From Verrucomicrobiales bacterium (GTDB lineage Bacteria > Verrucomicrobiota > Verrucomicrobiia > Limisphaerales > J093): a stretch of DNA of 64,000 nt. Below the pieces are notes generated by a model. The model ran no database searches and was not told the DNA's origin. It worked only from the letters and a program-made list of their open reading frames with translations. The position numbers were made by a program, and so were the translations under genes. The stretch lies in assembly GCA_024233215.1 (NCBI GenBank), contig JACKPW010000027.1:1-64000 (forward strand), read 5' to 3'. Of the stretch, positions 34,010 to 42,646 are shown in pieces. Numbering within the stretch: position 1 is the first letter of the stretch; every line of letters starts with the position of its first letter.

Positions 34010-34375
34010 ATGAAAGCCTCCGCAATCAGCTCGTTTGCGTTCCTACTGCTCTGCTGCAGCATGGTTACGTCATGCCGTGCCCCACACCCACAGCCGCTGC
34101 CGGAGCCAACTGCGCACGTCAGAGTGTTCGTCGGGGGATACATCGCGAAACCGGGCCTCCACATCTTGCCGAACCGGATAAACAGCGTTCCCGCATTCAT
34201 CGAATCAGTCGGAGGCCCAGACACGAATGCGTGCTTCTGCAAGCAAAAGTTCTATGTCATGATAGTTCAGCCGGCACCCGACGCCCCGGAGGTCACCTAC
34301 CATCGCAAGCACTGGCTCTCGCGGCGGTGGAGGGGGGTCGAATTGAAGGATGGGGCAGACGTGTTCTTCCGCTGA
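34010..34375 (+). CDS. Cassette 10: SLBB-like putative lipoprotein
   Basis: A 121-residue protein starting MKASAISSFAFLLLCCSMVT at 34010, where an ATGA overlap with the leader fixes the start. A lipoprotein-type signal leads to VTSC (lipidated Cys ~22). The mature part VRVFVGGYIAKPGLHILPNR, INSVPAFIESVGG resembles an SLBB (soluble ligand-binding beta-grasp) domain: 'V-x-GxVxxPGxxxxxx...xxxxAIxxAGG' is the usual pattern in polysaccharide-export proteins. The remainder (VTYHRKHWLSRRWRGVELKD, GADVFFR) would complete one such domain, whose last strand often reads 'L-x-DGDxVxV'. It may bind exopolysaccharide or peptidoglycan components. Last gene of the array. Confidence 0.65.
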   Translation: MKASAISSFAFLLLCCSMVTSCRAPHPQPLPEPTAHVRVFVGGYIAKPGLHILPNRINSVPAFIESVGGPDTNACFCKQKFYVMIVQPAPDAPEVTYHRKHWLSRRWRGVELKDGADVFFR

Positions 34376-34500
34376 CTGCACCGTCGAGGACTCAAAGCAG
34401 CCTCCGGCAGCGACCGACTGCCCCCCCTGACCCGCAGGCCCGCCCGAAAATCCCCTTGGCCTGGCACGCGTGATGCTGAAGTCTCCGTGGCAAGCCCCAG

Positions 34501-35169
34501 ATGAAGACGAGCGCTACGAACCGCGCGGTTCCTTACGAGAACCGGCACCGCTGTCGCGGCATCACGTTGATCGAGACGTTGGTGGTGATGGCCATCCTTG
34601 CGATGCTTGCCATGGTGGTTCTGCCGCAACTCGCCAGACGCTACCGCCGAGCTTCACCGGTGAGCTGCGTCTACGAGCTCAAGCAAATCAGCATCGCGTT
34701 CCGGCTCTTCGCCACCGATCACAACGACCGTTTCCCGCAGCGGCTCTCGACGAACGAAGGCGGAACTCTGGAGTTCGATGCCGACGTCGTTGCACACTTC
34801 CGGGTCCTGTCCAACGAATTGGCCAGCCCGAAATTGCTCGTCTGCCCCGATGACTCCATGGTCCCTGCCACGAACTTCACCACGCTGACCGCCAGCAATA
34901 TCAGCTACTTCATCGGCATGGGGGCGGACGAGATGCAGCCGCGGATGATCCTCGCCGGCGACGACAACCTGACCACCAACAACGTGCCCGTGGGATCCGG
35001 CTGGCTGGTTCCCCGGACCAACCTGATCGTGGGCTACGGTAAGGACCGTCATGGGAGTTGTGGCAATGTAGGGATGAGTGACGGCTCCGCCCAGCAACTG
35101 ACATCCGCGCGTCTCGAGGACTACCTGCGGCAACCTCCCAACCTCACCAACCGCTTGCTTCTGCCGTAG
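34501..35169 (+). CDS. Type II secretion/type IV pilin-like pseudopilin
   Basis: A 222-residue protein with a class III prepilin signal: a basic leader then RGITLIETLVVMAILAMLAM, with cleavage after the Gly and Glu at +5 (the I-T-L-I-E pattern). A globular domain follows with CVYELKQISIAFRLFATDHN, DRFPQRLSTNEGG, LLVCPDDSMVPATNF, and the C-terminal HGSCGNVGMSDGSAQQLTSA. The last resembles the 'H.gg.nvlf.DGSV' ending of DUF1559-like pseudopilins abundant in Planctomycetes and Verrucomicrobia. It would be an envelope or secretion-apparatus component or a secreted filament subunit. No secretion genes lie nearby, as is usual for these dispersed pseudopilins. It lies outside the spacer array. Confidence 0.85.
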   Translation: MKTSATNRAVPYENRHRCRGITLIETLVVMAILAMLAMVVLPQLARRYRRASPVSCVYELKQISIAFRLFATDHNDRFPQRLSTNEGGTLEFDADVVAHFRVLSNELASPKLLVCPDDSMVPATNFTTLTASNISYFIGMGADEMQPRMILAGDDNLTTNNVPVGSGWLVPRTNLIVGYGKDRHGSCGNVGMSDGSAQQLTSARLEDYLRQPPNLTNRLLLP

Positions 35170-35410
35170 CGTTCCGGACCATGGCAGTCCTGCGGACGAC
35201 AGCGCCGTCGCTCGGCGTGGTTAACCGCACCATCAGGCTGATTCGGGCCTGATGCCCCAGAACTCCCCCCGCCTGCTCCCGCGTGACCAGCTCCCGGTAA
35301 TGCGTCAGCAGCACTTGCGGGCTGTTACCGAGTTCGAGGGCAACCGCGGCGGCGTCTTCCTTGAGCGTCAGGAAATATCTGGCGGGCACACTGAATCGAT
35401 GAGGCTCAGG
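35150..35410 (-). pseudogene. Tyrosine recombinase C-terminal remnant (right edge of cassette region)
   Basis: The minus strand reads RFSVPARYFLTLKEDAAAVA, then LELGNSPQVLLTHYRELVTR. This is the C-terminal part of a tyrosine recombinase: 'AxxLGNSPxxLLxHYRELV' contains the box-III region and nucleophilic Tyr. The RHSF helix appears degraded to RFSV. The rest of the gene is missing, and the reading continues past the normal end into unrelated sequence (GHQARISLMVRLTTPSDG). It belongs to a different subfamily from the left remnant, and points towards the array. Confidence 0.7.
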
Positions 35411-36278
35411 GCCCGTGCGATGCAGTCTGCCCGGTCTTTCCCACGGGCAGGGTCATGGGCCCAAATGGCGTGCTCACCGCCAGGTTCCCCGAGAAATCAT
35501 AATTGACCTGGCTTCCGGTCAACATCCGGAACACCGCCAGGCCAAGGCGCGTGGGCGAGAACGAGAGCGGGATTCGGACCGAACCGGTCCCCCCCGACGC
35601 CCCCATGGAAACCGCTTGGGCCAGCGAGGCAGCAGCCACCTGGGTCCCGCCCAGCTTCAACTGATAGTCGATGCTGCGCAGATCGAACGGGAAGGCGTTG
35701 GGGTTCACCAACCCGAGATCGAGGTGCCCCGACGCCTCCCCCAGCGTCAAACGATCCCAGCGAATCTCCTTCAGTTCGAGGGTTGGCGGCACGGGCACCG
35801 GCAGTTCACCGGACCAGGTGGCCGGCAACCGAATTGGTCCCGCGATTCCCGGATCGACCGACAGTCCCGCCTCGAGGGTGTAAGGAACCACCGACCCCGG
35901 CTTGATCCCCTTCGCCAGCTGCAGCAGGTCCGCGAAAACCACCCGCGCCGGCAGGGTCACCGTCCGATTGCTGCCGGCCGGCACGACGCCCTGCAACGCC
36001 GCCGATCCCGAAAGAAAGGAGGCGGCACCGCTGGCCAACCGGTAGTCCACATTCACCAACGGCAACGCCACCGAGGCGGGATTCTCGACGGCGACATCGA
36101 ACTGCAACGTCGCCGACTGGAGATCAATCGAGTCCAACCGGGCGCGGGTGACATGCGCCGAGGGTTTCCGGGCGGGGGTGAGGTTCTCAAGGACAGAGCA
36201 CCCTGCCAGGATCAGCAGACAAAGCGGCACCACGCGGTGGCGGCAGCATCGGAATGAGCGGTTCAAGATCCGGTTCAT
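35406..36278 (-). CDS. LEA14/WHy-domain lipoprotein
   Basis: A 290-residue lipoprotein. ATG 36278 (MNRILNRSFRCCRHRVVPLC) gives a signal with lipobox LAGC (LLILAGCSVLENLTPARKPS). Two WHy (LEA14-like) beta-sandwich domains follow: the first around LDSIDLQSATLQFDVAVENP ... LPLVNVDYRLASGAASFLSG, the second around IRWDRLTLGEASGHLDLGLV, NPNAFPFDLRSIDYQLKLGG. The 'F-x-V-x-N-P...P-x-x-xxYxL' pattern in each is the WHy signature. Such proteins are envelope lipoproteins linked with stress or desiccation. Its 3' end overlaps the recombinase remnant by a few bases. Confidence 0.85.
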   Translation of the reverse strand: MNRILNRSFRCCRHRVVPLCLLILAGCSVLENLTPARKPSAHVTRARLDSIDLQSATLQFDVAVENPASVALPLVNVDYRLASGAASFLSGSAALQGVVPAGSNRTVTLPARVVFADLLQLAKGIKPGSVVPYTLEAGLSVDPGIAGPIRLPATWSGELPVPVPPTLELKEIRWDRLTLGEASGHLDLGLVNPNAFPFDLRSIDYQLKLGGTQVAAASLAQAVSMGASGGTGSVRIPLSFSPTRLGLAVFRMLTGSQVNYDFSGNLAVSTPFGPMTLPVGKTGQTASHGP

Positions 36279-36469
36279 GGTTTCAAATACCCACAACATG
36301 GCCCGCCGGGTTTCCGATGGCAAAGGACAATCATCGATTCGCTCCTCCCCTGCCCTCACTCACCGGAAAGGGCGGATCGGTGCGACCAGCGGACCGTCCA
36401 ATCGCCAACGCCTCTGCCCTTCCGCGCCCGGACACTTCGGCTACCCAATCAGCCGTAACAAGTCAGTAC

Positions 36470-36613
36470 AACCACGAAATACACGAAGTACACGAAAGGA
36501 GGAGCGAGGAACTGGTTGGTTGAACCCCTGTCACCCTGAGATCCCCTTTACGGGCAGGGTCACCGAGCGATTGTTTCCCCGCGTCTTCGTGTGATTCGTG
36601 TGTTTCGTGGTTT
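36470..36613. repeat. REP/MITE-like inverted repeat with CACGAA units
   Basis: The left arm 36470-36496 (AACCACGAAATACACGAA...) and right arm 36586-36613 (complement of AAACCACGAAACACACGA...) are near-complementary and each contains three CACGAA-type units. The ~90 bases between hold a smaller hairpin (CACCCTG...CAGGGTCACC). This arrangement is a common dispersed palindromic repeat in environmental genomes. It occupies most of the 36279-36647 gap, which has no gene. Confidence 0.7.
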
Positions 36614-36647
36614 GCCCAGCTGTATGAAGACGGCTTGGGGAAATCGA

Positions 36648-38819
36648 TCATTCCGTCCCCAGGACCCGCCGGACCTCGTCGAGGTGACGGCCCAACCGAC
36701 TGCCGGCGGTGAGGTCCCAGAGCGACGTGTCCAGCTGGCGCATTGCCAGCACGGCAATGATCCAGCCCTGGGTCCAGCCGGTCTCGACACTCCACGCCCC
36801 CCAGCCGGCATCGGCATTGCTGGCCCAATGCTCCCAGCGATCGAAATCGAAGGCCCGGAACCAGGCGCCGTCCAGTTCCTTCCGAACCTCGCTCCGGACC
36901 TGGATGCGACAGAGAAACTGCGCCAACCGGTCGCCGGCTTCCGCGTACGCGGTCTCGCCCGTGGCCGCGGCAGCTTCGTGCAATGCCAGGAATGCGAAGT
37001 TCGACGTGTACAGCAGGTCGCACACCGGATCGCCGTTCGCATGCAGCAAGGTCGCCTCGTTCGTGCCGTAGGCCGCATTCGAAGCAGGCGGACCGTAATC
37101 ACCGCGCCCAGGCGGCCCGAGTTCCTCCCGAATGGCGCCACATGCCACCTGCCCCTTCAGCAGATCCCCCCCCACGGAACGCACCCAGTCGCGATGCTCA
37201 GGCGTGTCCTCCAGTCGTACGAGCCAAGCCAGACAAAGCAGCATGACCGCCCGCTCCTGTTGGATGCCGTTGGTCCAGCGCCAACCATCCGGGTACGCGG
37301 CCATCGTCCTCGCGATGGCGGACTTCGCCAGGTCGAGGAGCGGGCGATGGCCGGTGGCACGATAGGCCCACAGGTAGCAGGCCCACATGTGCGCCTGGTA
37401 ATGCGGTTGAAGCGAGACCGTCCCGGCCTCGTGAAAGTACCGCCAGCCGCGACGGACCAACTCGGGTTCATCGATCCGGTTCGGTTGAAAACCCAGGGTG
37501 CCCGCGAGTCGGAGGTTGGCCATCAGTCCCTCCAAGATCCGCCGGTCCCAGCGATCGACCTCCAGGGCCGCCGCACCGGCAATGACTCCGAGCAGTCCGC
37601 GGGCATTGTCGGAACTGTAATACACGCCGTAACCGTCCAGGTCGCCGTGATAACGCGGCACATCGTTCCACCCGAACAACCCGAAGGCTGGATGCGCCGG
37701 GTTGGCCCGATGGCCCTGCGAGAGAATGGACCGGGTGTAGAGGTAGTCGGCCACGTTACCCGCCCGCGCAGCCCATCGCGGATCGTCGAGGGCCCTGGCC
37801 GCCAACGCCATGCCGCCCGCCGCCTCGCCGTTGCAGTCATGCCGCCGCCACCACCGAACGGGCTGGGCACCATCAGACCCGACCTGACTGCTGAAACCCT
37901 CAAGCACCCCCAACGAACCGTCCCCGCACGGTTGATCCGCGGAGGGGGCCGGCCCCACGCGGTCAGGCCACCCGGAGGCCGTTGTGTCATAGGTGTCCTT
38001 CCAGGACGGATGCACGAGCATGCGTGCCGATTCATACCATGCGACCCCGCGCCGCAGCGCCTGCCGTTCGGCGTCAGCAGGCAGAGCCTCGTCCCGGCCA
38101 TAGGACGGGCGCACCGGGGGTGTCCAATGGAGTTCGGGCACGGTCTGCCCCGGGAACAGCCACTCGATAATGCGGGTCCATACGCGGCCCCACGCAGCCA
38201 CCGGGGCATACCGCCCGGTGACGAAGCCACTCAAGCAGGTGGTCGCCACGAGCGTGTGATCGTCATGCTCGAAGAGGACGGGAACAGTCTCGGGCGGCAA
38301 TCCGTAGACAGCGGTGTCGAACCCGGCCACACGCGCGAGCACCAGCGGGGCGTTGGCGGCCTCGGTCGGTAGAATGTGACAGTCATGCATCGCGAGGATG
38401 CGGTTGGCGGGCAGCATGGGGCCGAAAAAGTCGGTTGCCACCACCACACGTTCCCAACGGGGGCTCCGCCCGGAACCGAGGGTCCTGCCGGGCAAGGCGC
38501 GCGGGTATTCGAGATACAGTCGGAGTCCCTTCGCCTCCGCCAGGCTCAGAAGCTGTTCCGGGACGTCGGTGGTTTCCGCCGGATAGTCCCCGGCGAGAAT
38601 CAGCACCGCGCCGCCCGGAACCGCCACGTCGACCGCGTCAGTCGGGTTGTCAAACCGACGCACGATCAGTCCGTTGTCAGCCAGCACCCGCGGCAGGTCG
38701 CCGGCTTCCGGGCCGGAAATGAACACGGTCCGCCGTTGGGCTGGTGGTTCCGCCGATTCCGCGGGGAATGCGCCAGCCATGCCGAGGCAGATCGGCAGGA
38801 GCAATACGACCAGTCTCAT
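36648..38819 (-). CDS. Secreted protein with putative six-hairpin glycosidase fold
   Basis: A 723-residue protein. ATG 38819 gives a signal peptide (MRLVVLLLPICLGMAGAFPA). Residues ~30-215 form an alpha/beta domain (RTVFISGPEAGDLPRVLADN, DPTDAVDVAVPGGAVLILAG-like segment, LRLYLEYPRALPG) resembling a glutamine-amidotransferase-like or ThuA-like fold. The C-terminal ~480 residues are helical with repeated aromatic-rich hairpins (GEAAGGMALAARALDDPRWA, YGVYYSSDNARGLLGVIAGA, YLWAYRATGHRPLLDLAKSA, WASNADAGWGAWSVETGWTQ), consistent with an alpha/alpha six-hairpin barrel as in GH88/GH95/GH127-like enzymes. I cannot assign a family or catalytic pair. The length and signal suggest a periplasmic polysaccharide-processing role. 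Confidence 0.75.
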   Translation of the reverse strand: MRLVVLLLPICLGMAGAFPAESAEPPAQRRTVFISGPEAGDLPRVLADNGLIVRRFDNPTDAVDVAVPGGAVLILAGDYPAETTDVPEQLLSLAEAKGLRLYLEYPRALPGRTLGSGRSPRWERVVVATDFFGPMLPANRILAMHDCHILPTEAANAPLVLARVAGFDTAVYGLPPETVPVLFEHDDHTLVATTCLSGFVTGRYAPVAAWGRVWTRIIEWLFPGQTVPELHWTPPVRPSYGRDEALPADAERQALRRGVAWYESARMLVHPSWKDTYDTTASGWPDRVGPAPSADQPCGDGSLGVLEGFSSQVGSDGAQPVRWWRRHDCNGEAAGGMALAARALDDPRWAARAGNVADYLYTRSILSQGHRANPAHPAFGLFGWNDVPRYHGDLDGYGVYYSSDNARGLLGVIAGAAALEVDRWDRRILEGLMANLRLAGTLGFQPNRIDEPELVRRGWRYFHEAGTVSLQPHYQAHMWACYLWAYRATGHRPLLDLAKSAIARTMAAYPDGWRWTNGIQQERAVMLLCLAWLVRLEDTPEHRDWVRSVGGDLLKGQVACGAIREELGPPGRGDYGPPASNAAYGTNEATLLHANGDPVCDLLYTSNFAFLALHEAAAATGETAYAEAGDRLAQFLCRIQVRSEVRKELDGAWFRAFDFDRWEHWASNADAGWGAWSVETGWTQGWIIAVLAMRQLDTSLWDLTAGSRLGRHLDEVRRVLGTE

Positions 38820-39134
38820 CAAGCGATTCTGCCGCGGCGACTGCCGCAAGGGAAGCGTGTGCCGACTCTCCGCCGCCGAGGCGTCCCGGTTGCGCGAACT
38901 GGAGGGTCACTGATCGTCCCCGACCGGGGACAAGACTCTCGCTCGTCGGAGCCGCAGTTGGTGCCAATCGCGTTACGGAACCTCCGGGAATGTGACGTGG
39001 TTGTGTCATCCGGGAAAAAGCCACCTCCCCCGCGCCGCCGGCTCGCGGTCCAACCTTGACGTTGACCCCTCAAATCATCCATTCTGCCCCAAGTCAGCAA
39101 GTCGCACCGAAACCCCGGATCCGAAAACGATGTT

Positions 39135-42100
39135 ATGAACAGACTGAATAGTCGGATTTCAATCCTCTTTTCCATGGCCCTTGCCGGAGGCAGCCTGACG
39201 AGGGCTCAGGACACCACCCCGCCGGAAGCGCTCGGCGCCCAAACCTACGGCGCAACCAGCAGCATCATCGTGAGCTTCTCGGAGGAGGTGAGTGAGGCCT
39301 CGGCCGGGACCAAGACCAACTACTCGCTGGACAATGGTGCCACCATCACCAGCGCGACGCGGGTCGCAGCCGATCAGGTCCGCCTGGTCACTTCCGAACT
39401 CGATCCCGCCAAGGTCTATCACCTCACGGTGCACGGGGTCGCGGATGTTGCCACGCCCCCCAACCTGATGTCCGGGTCGGCCACCCTGTTCGTCAGCACC
39501 GCGCAGGGAGCCATCAGCCTGAACCTGTTTGACGGGGTCTTCGGCGGCAGCGTGGACGACTTGCTCGCGAGCGAGGCGTATCCGGATTCGCCCACCCAGA
39601 CCCGGTTTGCGGAGAGCGTGGACTACAATGAATCCAACGCGCTGCGGGGCATGCAATTTGTCGGCTACCTCCACCCCGAGTTGGACGGCTACTACTTCTT
39701 CTGTCTTTCGGGCAAGGACGATTCCCGCCTGTTCCTCAGTCTGGACGAAACCCCGGAACTCAAGGTGGAAATCATAAACCGTGGCCAGGGTGGGTATCAG
39801 GACTTCTCGGAACCTTGGTTTGGGAGTTTCCCCCTCGAGGCGGGCAAGAAGTACTACCTGGAAGTCCTTGGGAAGGTCCAGTGGGGCGGCGGGCATCTGT
39901 CGGCGGCCTGGCAGCATGAAAGCTGGCCGGAACCCCAACTGATCGGCTCGGCCAATCTCTCCACGCTGATCCCCTCAGGCCCGATCGCAATCGAGACGCC
40001 GCCGGCGAGCCAGACGGTGCTGGAACGTAGCCAACTTACCTTGACCGTGGAAGCGTCGGGCACTCCGCCCTACGCCTATCAATGGCAGAAGGACGGCGTG
40101 GACCTCGCCGGCGCCACCGACGCGAGCCTGGTCATTGATCGGGTGAGCCTGGACGATGCCGGGGATTACACCGTGAAGGTGAGTAACCGTTACAGCGAGG
40201 CCACCTCCGAAGCGGCATCCATCGAGGTGCTGCCGGGTGGTGGGGCGGGTGGACCGCAACTCGTCTCGGCCGGGAGCTTCGACGGCGTGCAACTCGGGCT
40301 TCGGTTCGACAGCCCGCTGGACCCGGCCACGGTTTCGGAGGCCGGCAATTACCAGGTGTTCGCGGGAGGACAGATCGTCACCGTCACCGGCGCCGCCCCG
40401 GGCAATGACCCGGCAACCGTGATTCCGGTCCTGAACCTGCCCTCCACCCTCAGCAATCCGTTCACCGTGATGGCCGAGGACCTGAAGGACGCCAACGGCG
40501 TGGTCATGGGTGCGCCCGGCCTGGTTCGTGGCGCAGTGCAGGACTTGACCCTGATCGACATCGGCAGCCCGGTCGAGGCAGGCGCCGCGAATGCGTTCGG
40601 CCCGGACGAAGTCGAGGTGACGGCCGGCGGTCTCCGCACCTGGGACACCTCGGACTCCTTCACCTTTGTCCACGGGGAACCGATGACCGGCGACTTCGAC
40701 GTCCGGGTGCGGATCGACAGCGTGGAACAACTGGGAACTCCGGGAGGCGACCCCAAGGCGGCCCTCATGGCACGCGAAAACCTCACCGCCGGCAGCCCGA
40801 ACGTGTCGCTGAACGCGGTTTCCACGCGGAATTACATCGAGTACCTCTACCGCCCCAGCCAGGACGGAGGCACCACGGAATTCAACCCCAGCACCAGCCC
40901 GGGCCTTGAGTTTCCGGTGTGGCTGAGACTCCAGCGTGTGGACAACAATTTCGTCAGCTGGCGTTCCCAGGACGGCGAGGACTGGACGAAGATCAGCGAG
41001 GGCGAGGTGCCGCTCGCCAGCACCGTGATGGTGGGCTTGAACACGAATGCCGACCGGGACCAGTCCGGATCACGGCTGCGTGTCCAATACAGCGGCTTTT
41101 CGATCGCCTCGACTCAAGGCTACACCGTGACCGACATTGGGAACCCGGTCGAGTCCGGCCATGCCACCTTCGGCGGCGAGGTCGGCGAGGTGGAGGTCGT
41201 CGCAGGCGGCCTGCGCACGTGGGACACCAGCGATTCCTTCAACTTCGTGCATCGCGAGAAGACCGGTGATTTCGACGTGAAGGTGCGTGTGGACAAGGTG
41301 GAACAGATCGGTGCTGCCGGAGGCGATCCCAAGGCGGCGCTCATGGCGCGCGCGAACCTCACCGCCGGCAGCCCCAACGTGTCGCTCAACGCCGTCGCCA
41401 CCCGCAGTTACATTGAGTATCTCTACCGGCCGACCCAGGACGGAGGCACCACGGAATTCAATCCGAGCACCAGTCCGGGCCTGGAACTGCCGGTCTGGCT
41501 GCGACTGCAGCGGCGGGGCGACCTGTTCACGAGCATGCGTTCCCAGGACGGGACCGCTTGGACCCGCATCAGTTCGGGGACGGTTGACCTGCCCGACACC
41601 CTCCTGGTGGGGCTGAATACGAACGCCGACCGCGACGAGGCCGGCTCACTGCTTTCGGTGAGCTACAGTGGCCTGGGAGACACCTCGACTTACCTGACGC
41701 TGGCGGACATGGGGCTGACCCTGACCGACATCGGCAACCCGGTGGAAACCGGTTACGCCGTCACCCCGGACGGCCCCGGCGACATCGACGTCCTGGCCGG
41801 CGGTCTGCGGACGTGGGATACGAGCGATTCCTTCACGCTCATTCACGAGCAGAAGACCGGCGATTTCGATGTGCAGGTTCGGGTCGACGCCGCCAGCCAA
41901 CTGGGGAACCCCGGCGGCGATCCCAAGGCCGCCCTGATGGCCCGGGAAAACCTGACTGCGGGCAGCGCCAACGTGTCGCTCAACGTCGTGCCCACCCGGC
42001 AATACATCGAATACCTCTACCGACCCTCACAGGGCGGAGGCACGACCGAGTTCAACCCCAGCACCAGTCCGGGGCTGGCCTATCCGCAGTGGATTCGCCT

Positions 42101-42512
42101 CCAGCGCGTCGGAGACAACTTCGTGAGTTGGCGCTCGGCGGACGGACGGGAATGGAACCAGATCAGTGAGGGCGAGGTGGTGCTCCCCGAAACGCTGTTT
42201 GTGGGCCTGAACACGAACGCCGACCGCGACGAGGCCGGCTCCCTCATCGAGGTGCGCTACCGGGATTTCGGTGACTACGTCGCCGCCCCGCCCGTAACCG
42301 CTCCGACCCTCATGGTGTCACGAAGCGGGAGCACGTTGATCCTGGCCTGGCCTGACTCGGCAGGCAGTTTCGTTGTGGAAGGCACGGGGAGTCTCATTCC
42401 GCCAATCAGTTGGACGCAGGTTCCGGGAAGTCCCAGCATCGGCGGCGGGCAGGTCACCTTCCTGATCCCGATTTCCGGCGGCACCAGCTACTTCCGGCTG
42501 CGCGAGGAATAG
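39135..42512 (+). CDS. Large secreted protein with PA14, Ig and three tandem ~190-aa domains
   Basis: 1125 residues. A signal peptide (~1-25, ILFSMALAGGSLTRAQ) is followed by an SbsA-type Ig-like domain (~27-118, PEALGAQTYGATSSIIVSFS), a PA14 domain (~122-275, LNLFDGVFGGSVDDLLASEA ... YFFCLSGKDDSRLFLSLDET), an I-set-like Ig (~280-365, YAYQWQKDGVDLAGATDASL) and a second Ig-like linker. Then come three near-identical units starting ~residues 472, 664 and 861. Each has VEV..GGLRTWDTSDSF, GDFDVRVRIDSVEQLG, GGDPKAALMARENLTAGSPN, YIEYLYRPSQDGGTTEFNPS and VGLNTNADRD. These look like concanavalin-type DUF1349-like domains. The C-terminal FVVEGTGSLIPPISWTQVPG is the usual tail of these surface proteins. 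Likely an extracellular glycan-binding protein; it is followed by a strong terminator. Confidence 0.85.
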   Translation: MNRLNSRISILFSMALAGGSLTRAQDTTPPEALGAQTYGATSSIIVSFSEEVSEASAGTKTNYSLDNGATITSATRVAADQVRLVTSELDPAKVYHLTVHGVADVATPPNLMSGSATLFVSTAQGAISLNLFDGVFGGSVDDLLASEAYPDSPTQTRFAESVDYNESNALRGMQFVGYLHPELDGYYFFCLSGKDDSRLFLSLDETPELKVEIINRGQGGYQDFSEPWFGSFPLEAGKKYYLEVLGKVQWGGGHLSAAWQHESWPEPQLIGSANLSTLIPSGPIAIETPPASQTVLERSQLTLTVEASGTPPYAYQWQKDGVDLAGATDASLVIDRVSLDDAGDYTVKVSNRYSEATSEAASIEVLPGGGAGGPQLVSAGSFDGVQLGLRFDSPLDPATVSEAGNYQVFAGGQIVTVTGAAPGNDPATVIPVLNLPSTLSNPFTVMAEDLKDANGVVMGAPGLVRGAVQDLTLIDIGSPVEAGAANAFGPDEVEVTAGGLRTWDTSDSFTFVHGEPMTGDFDVRVRIDSVEQLGTPGGDPKAALMARENLTAGSPNVSLNAVSTRNYIEYLYRPSQDGGTTEFNPSTSPGLEFPVWLRLQRVDNNFVSWRSQDGEDWTKISEGEVPLASTVMVGLNTNADRDQSGSRLRVQYSGFSIASTQGYTVTDIGNPVESGHATFGGEVGEVEVVAGGLRTWDTSDSFNFVHREKTGDFDVKVRVDKVEQIGAAGGDPKAALMARANLTAGSPNVSLNAVATRSYIEYLYRPTQDGGTTEFNPSTSPGLELPVWLRLQRRGDLFTSMRSQDGTAWTRISSGTVDLPDTLLVGLNTNADRDEAGSLLSVSYSGLGDTSTYLTLADMGLTLTDIGNPVETGYAVTPDGPGDIDVLAGGLRTWDTSDSFTLIHEQKTGDFDVQVRVDAASQLGNPGGDPKAALMARENLTAGSANVSLNVVPTRQYIEYLYRPSQGGGTTEFNPSTSPGLAYPQWIRLQRVGDNFVSWRSADGREWNQISEGEVVLPETLFVGLNTNADRDEAGSLIEVRYRDFGDYVAAPPVTAPTLMVSRSGSTLILAWPDSAGSFVVEGTGSLIPPISWTQVPGSPSIGGGQVTFLIPISGGTSYFRLREE

Positions 42513-42536
42513 CAGGAACACGCAATCGAGCGCTGC

Positions 42537-42568
42537 AACCCGCTGCCGGCGAACGTCGGCAGCGGGTT
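42537..42568 (+). terminator. Rho-independent-like terminator
   Basis: AACCCGCTGCCG (42537-42548) pairs perfectly with CGGCAGCGGGTT (42557-42568) around an 8-base loop, 25 bases after the stop of the PA14/Ig protein. It is followed by TGAGTATT rather than a clean T-run, but position and stability support termination. Confidence 0.7.
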
Positions 42569-42646
42569 TGAGTATTGGAATCCATGGCAGAAATCGAAGT
42601 CGGGCATCGGAGGCTTGAGCCATGCTTGAAAGGCCCGGAAGGAGAG

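Larger units (their letters stand above)
26502..34375 (+). other. Array of ten small gene cassettes with leader-ORF spacers
   Basis: Ten small genes, all on the plus strand, are separated by nine copies of a ~100-110-bp spacer. Corrected for two IS insertions, the repeat period is about 500-820 bases. The products are mostly small membrane proteins or lipoproteins with no mutual similarity. Each spacer can fold on itself and carries a short reading frame ending at or near the next start codon. Uniform orientation, unrelated cargo and palindromic spacers resemble an integron cassette array. No canonical GTTRRRY core, complete integrase or attI is visible, so this is an inference by analogy. 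Confidence 0.65.

Noticed and set aside
26502..34375. A canonical integron
   Set aside because: No complete IntI, no attI and no GTTRRRY/RYYYAAC pair at spacer ends; kept only as an analogy.
36591..38372. A 593-codon plus-strand frame across the six-hairpin-like gene
   Set aside because: The minus-strand gene has a signal peptide and coherent repeats; the plus frame is Arg/Pro/Gly-rich without domains.
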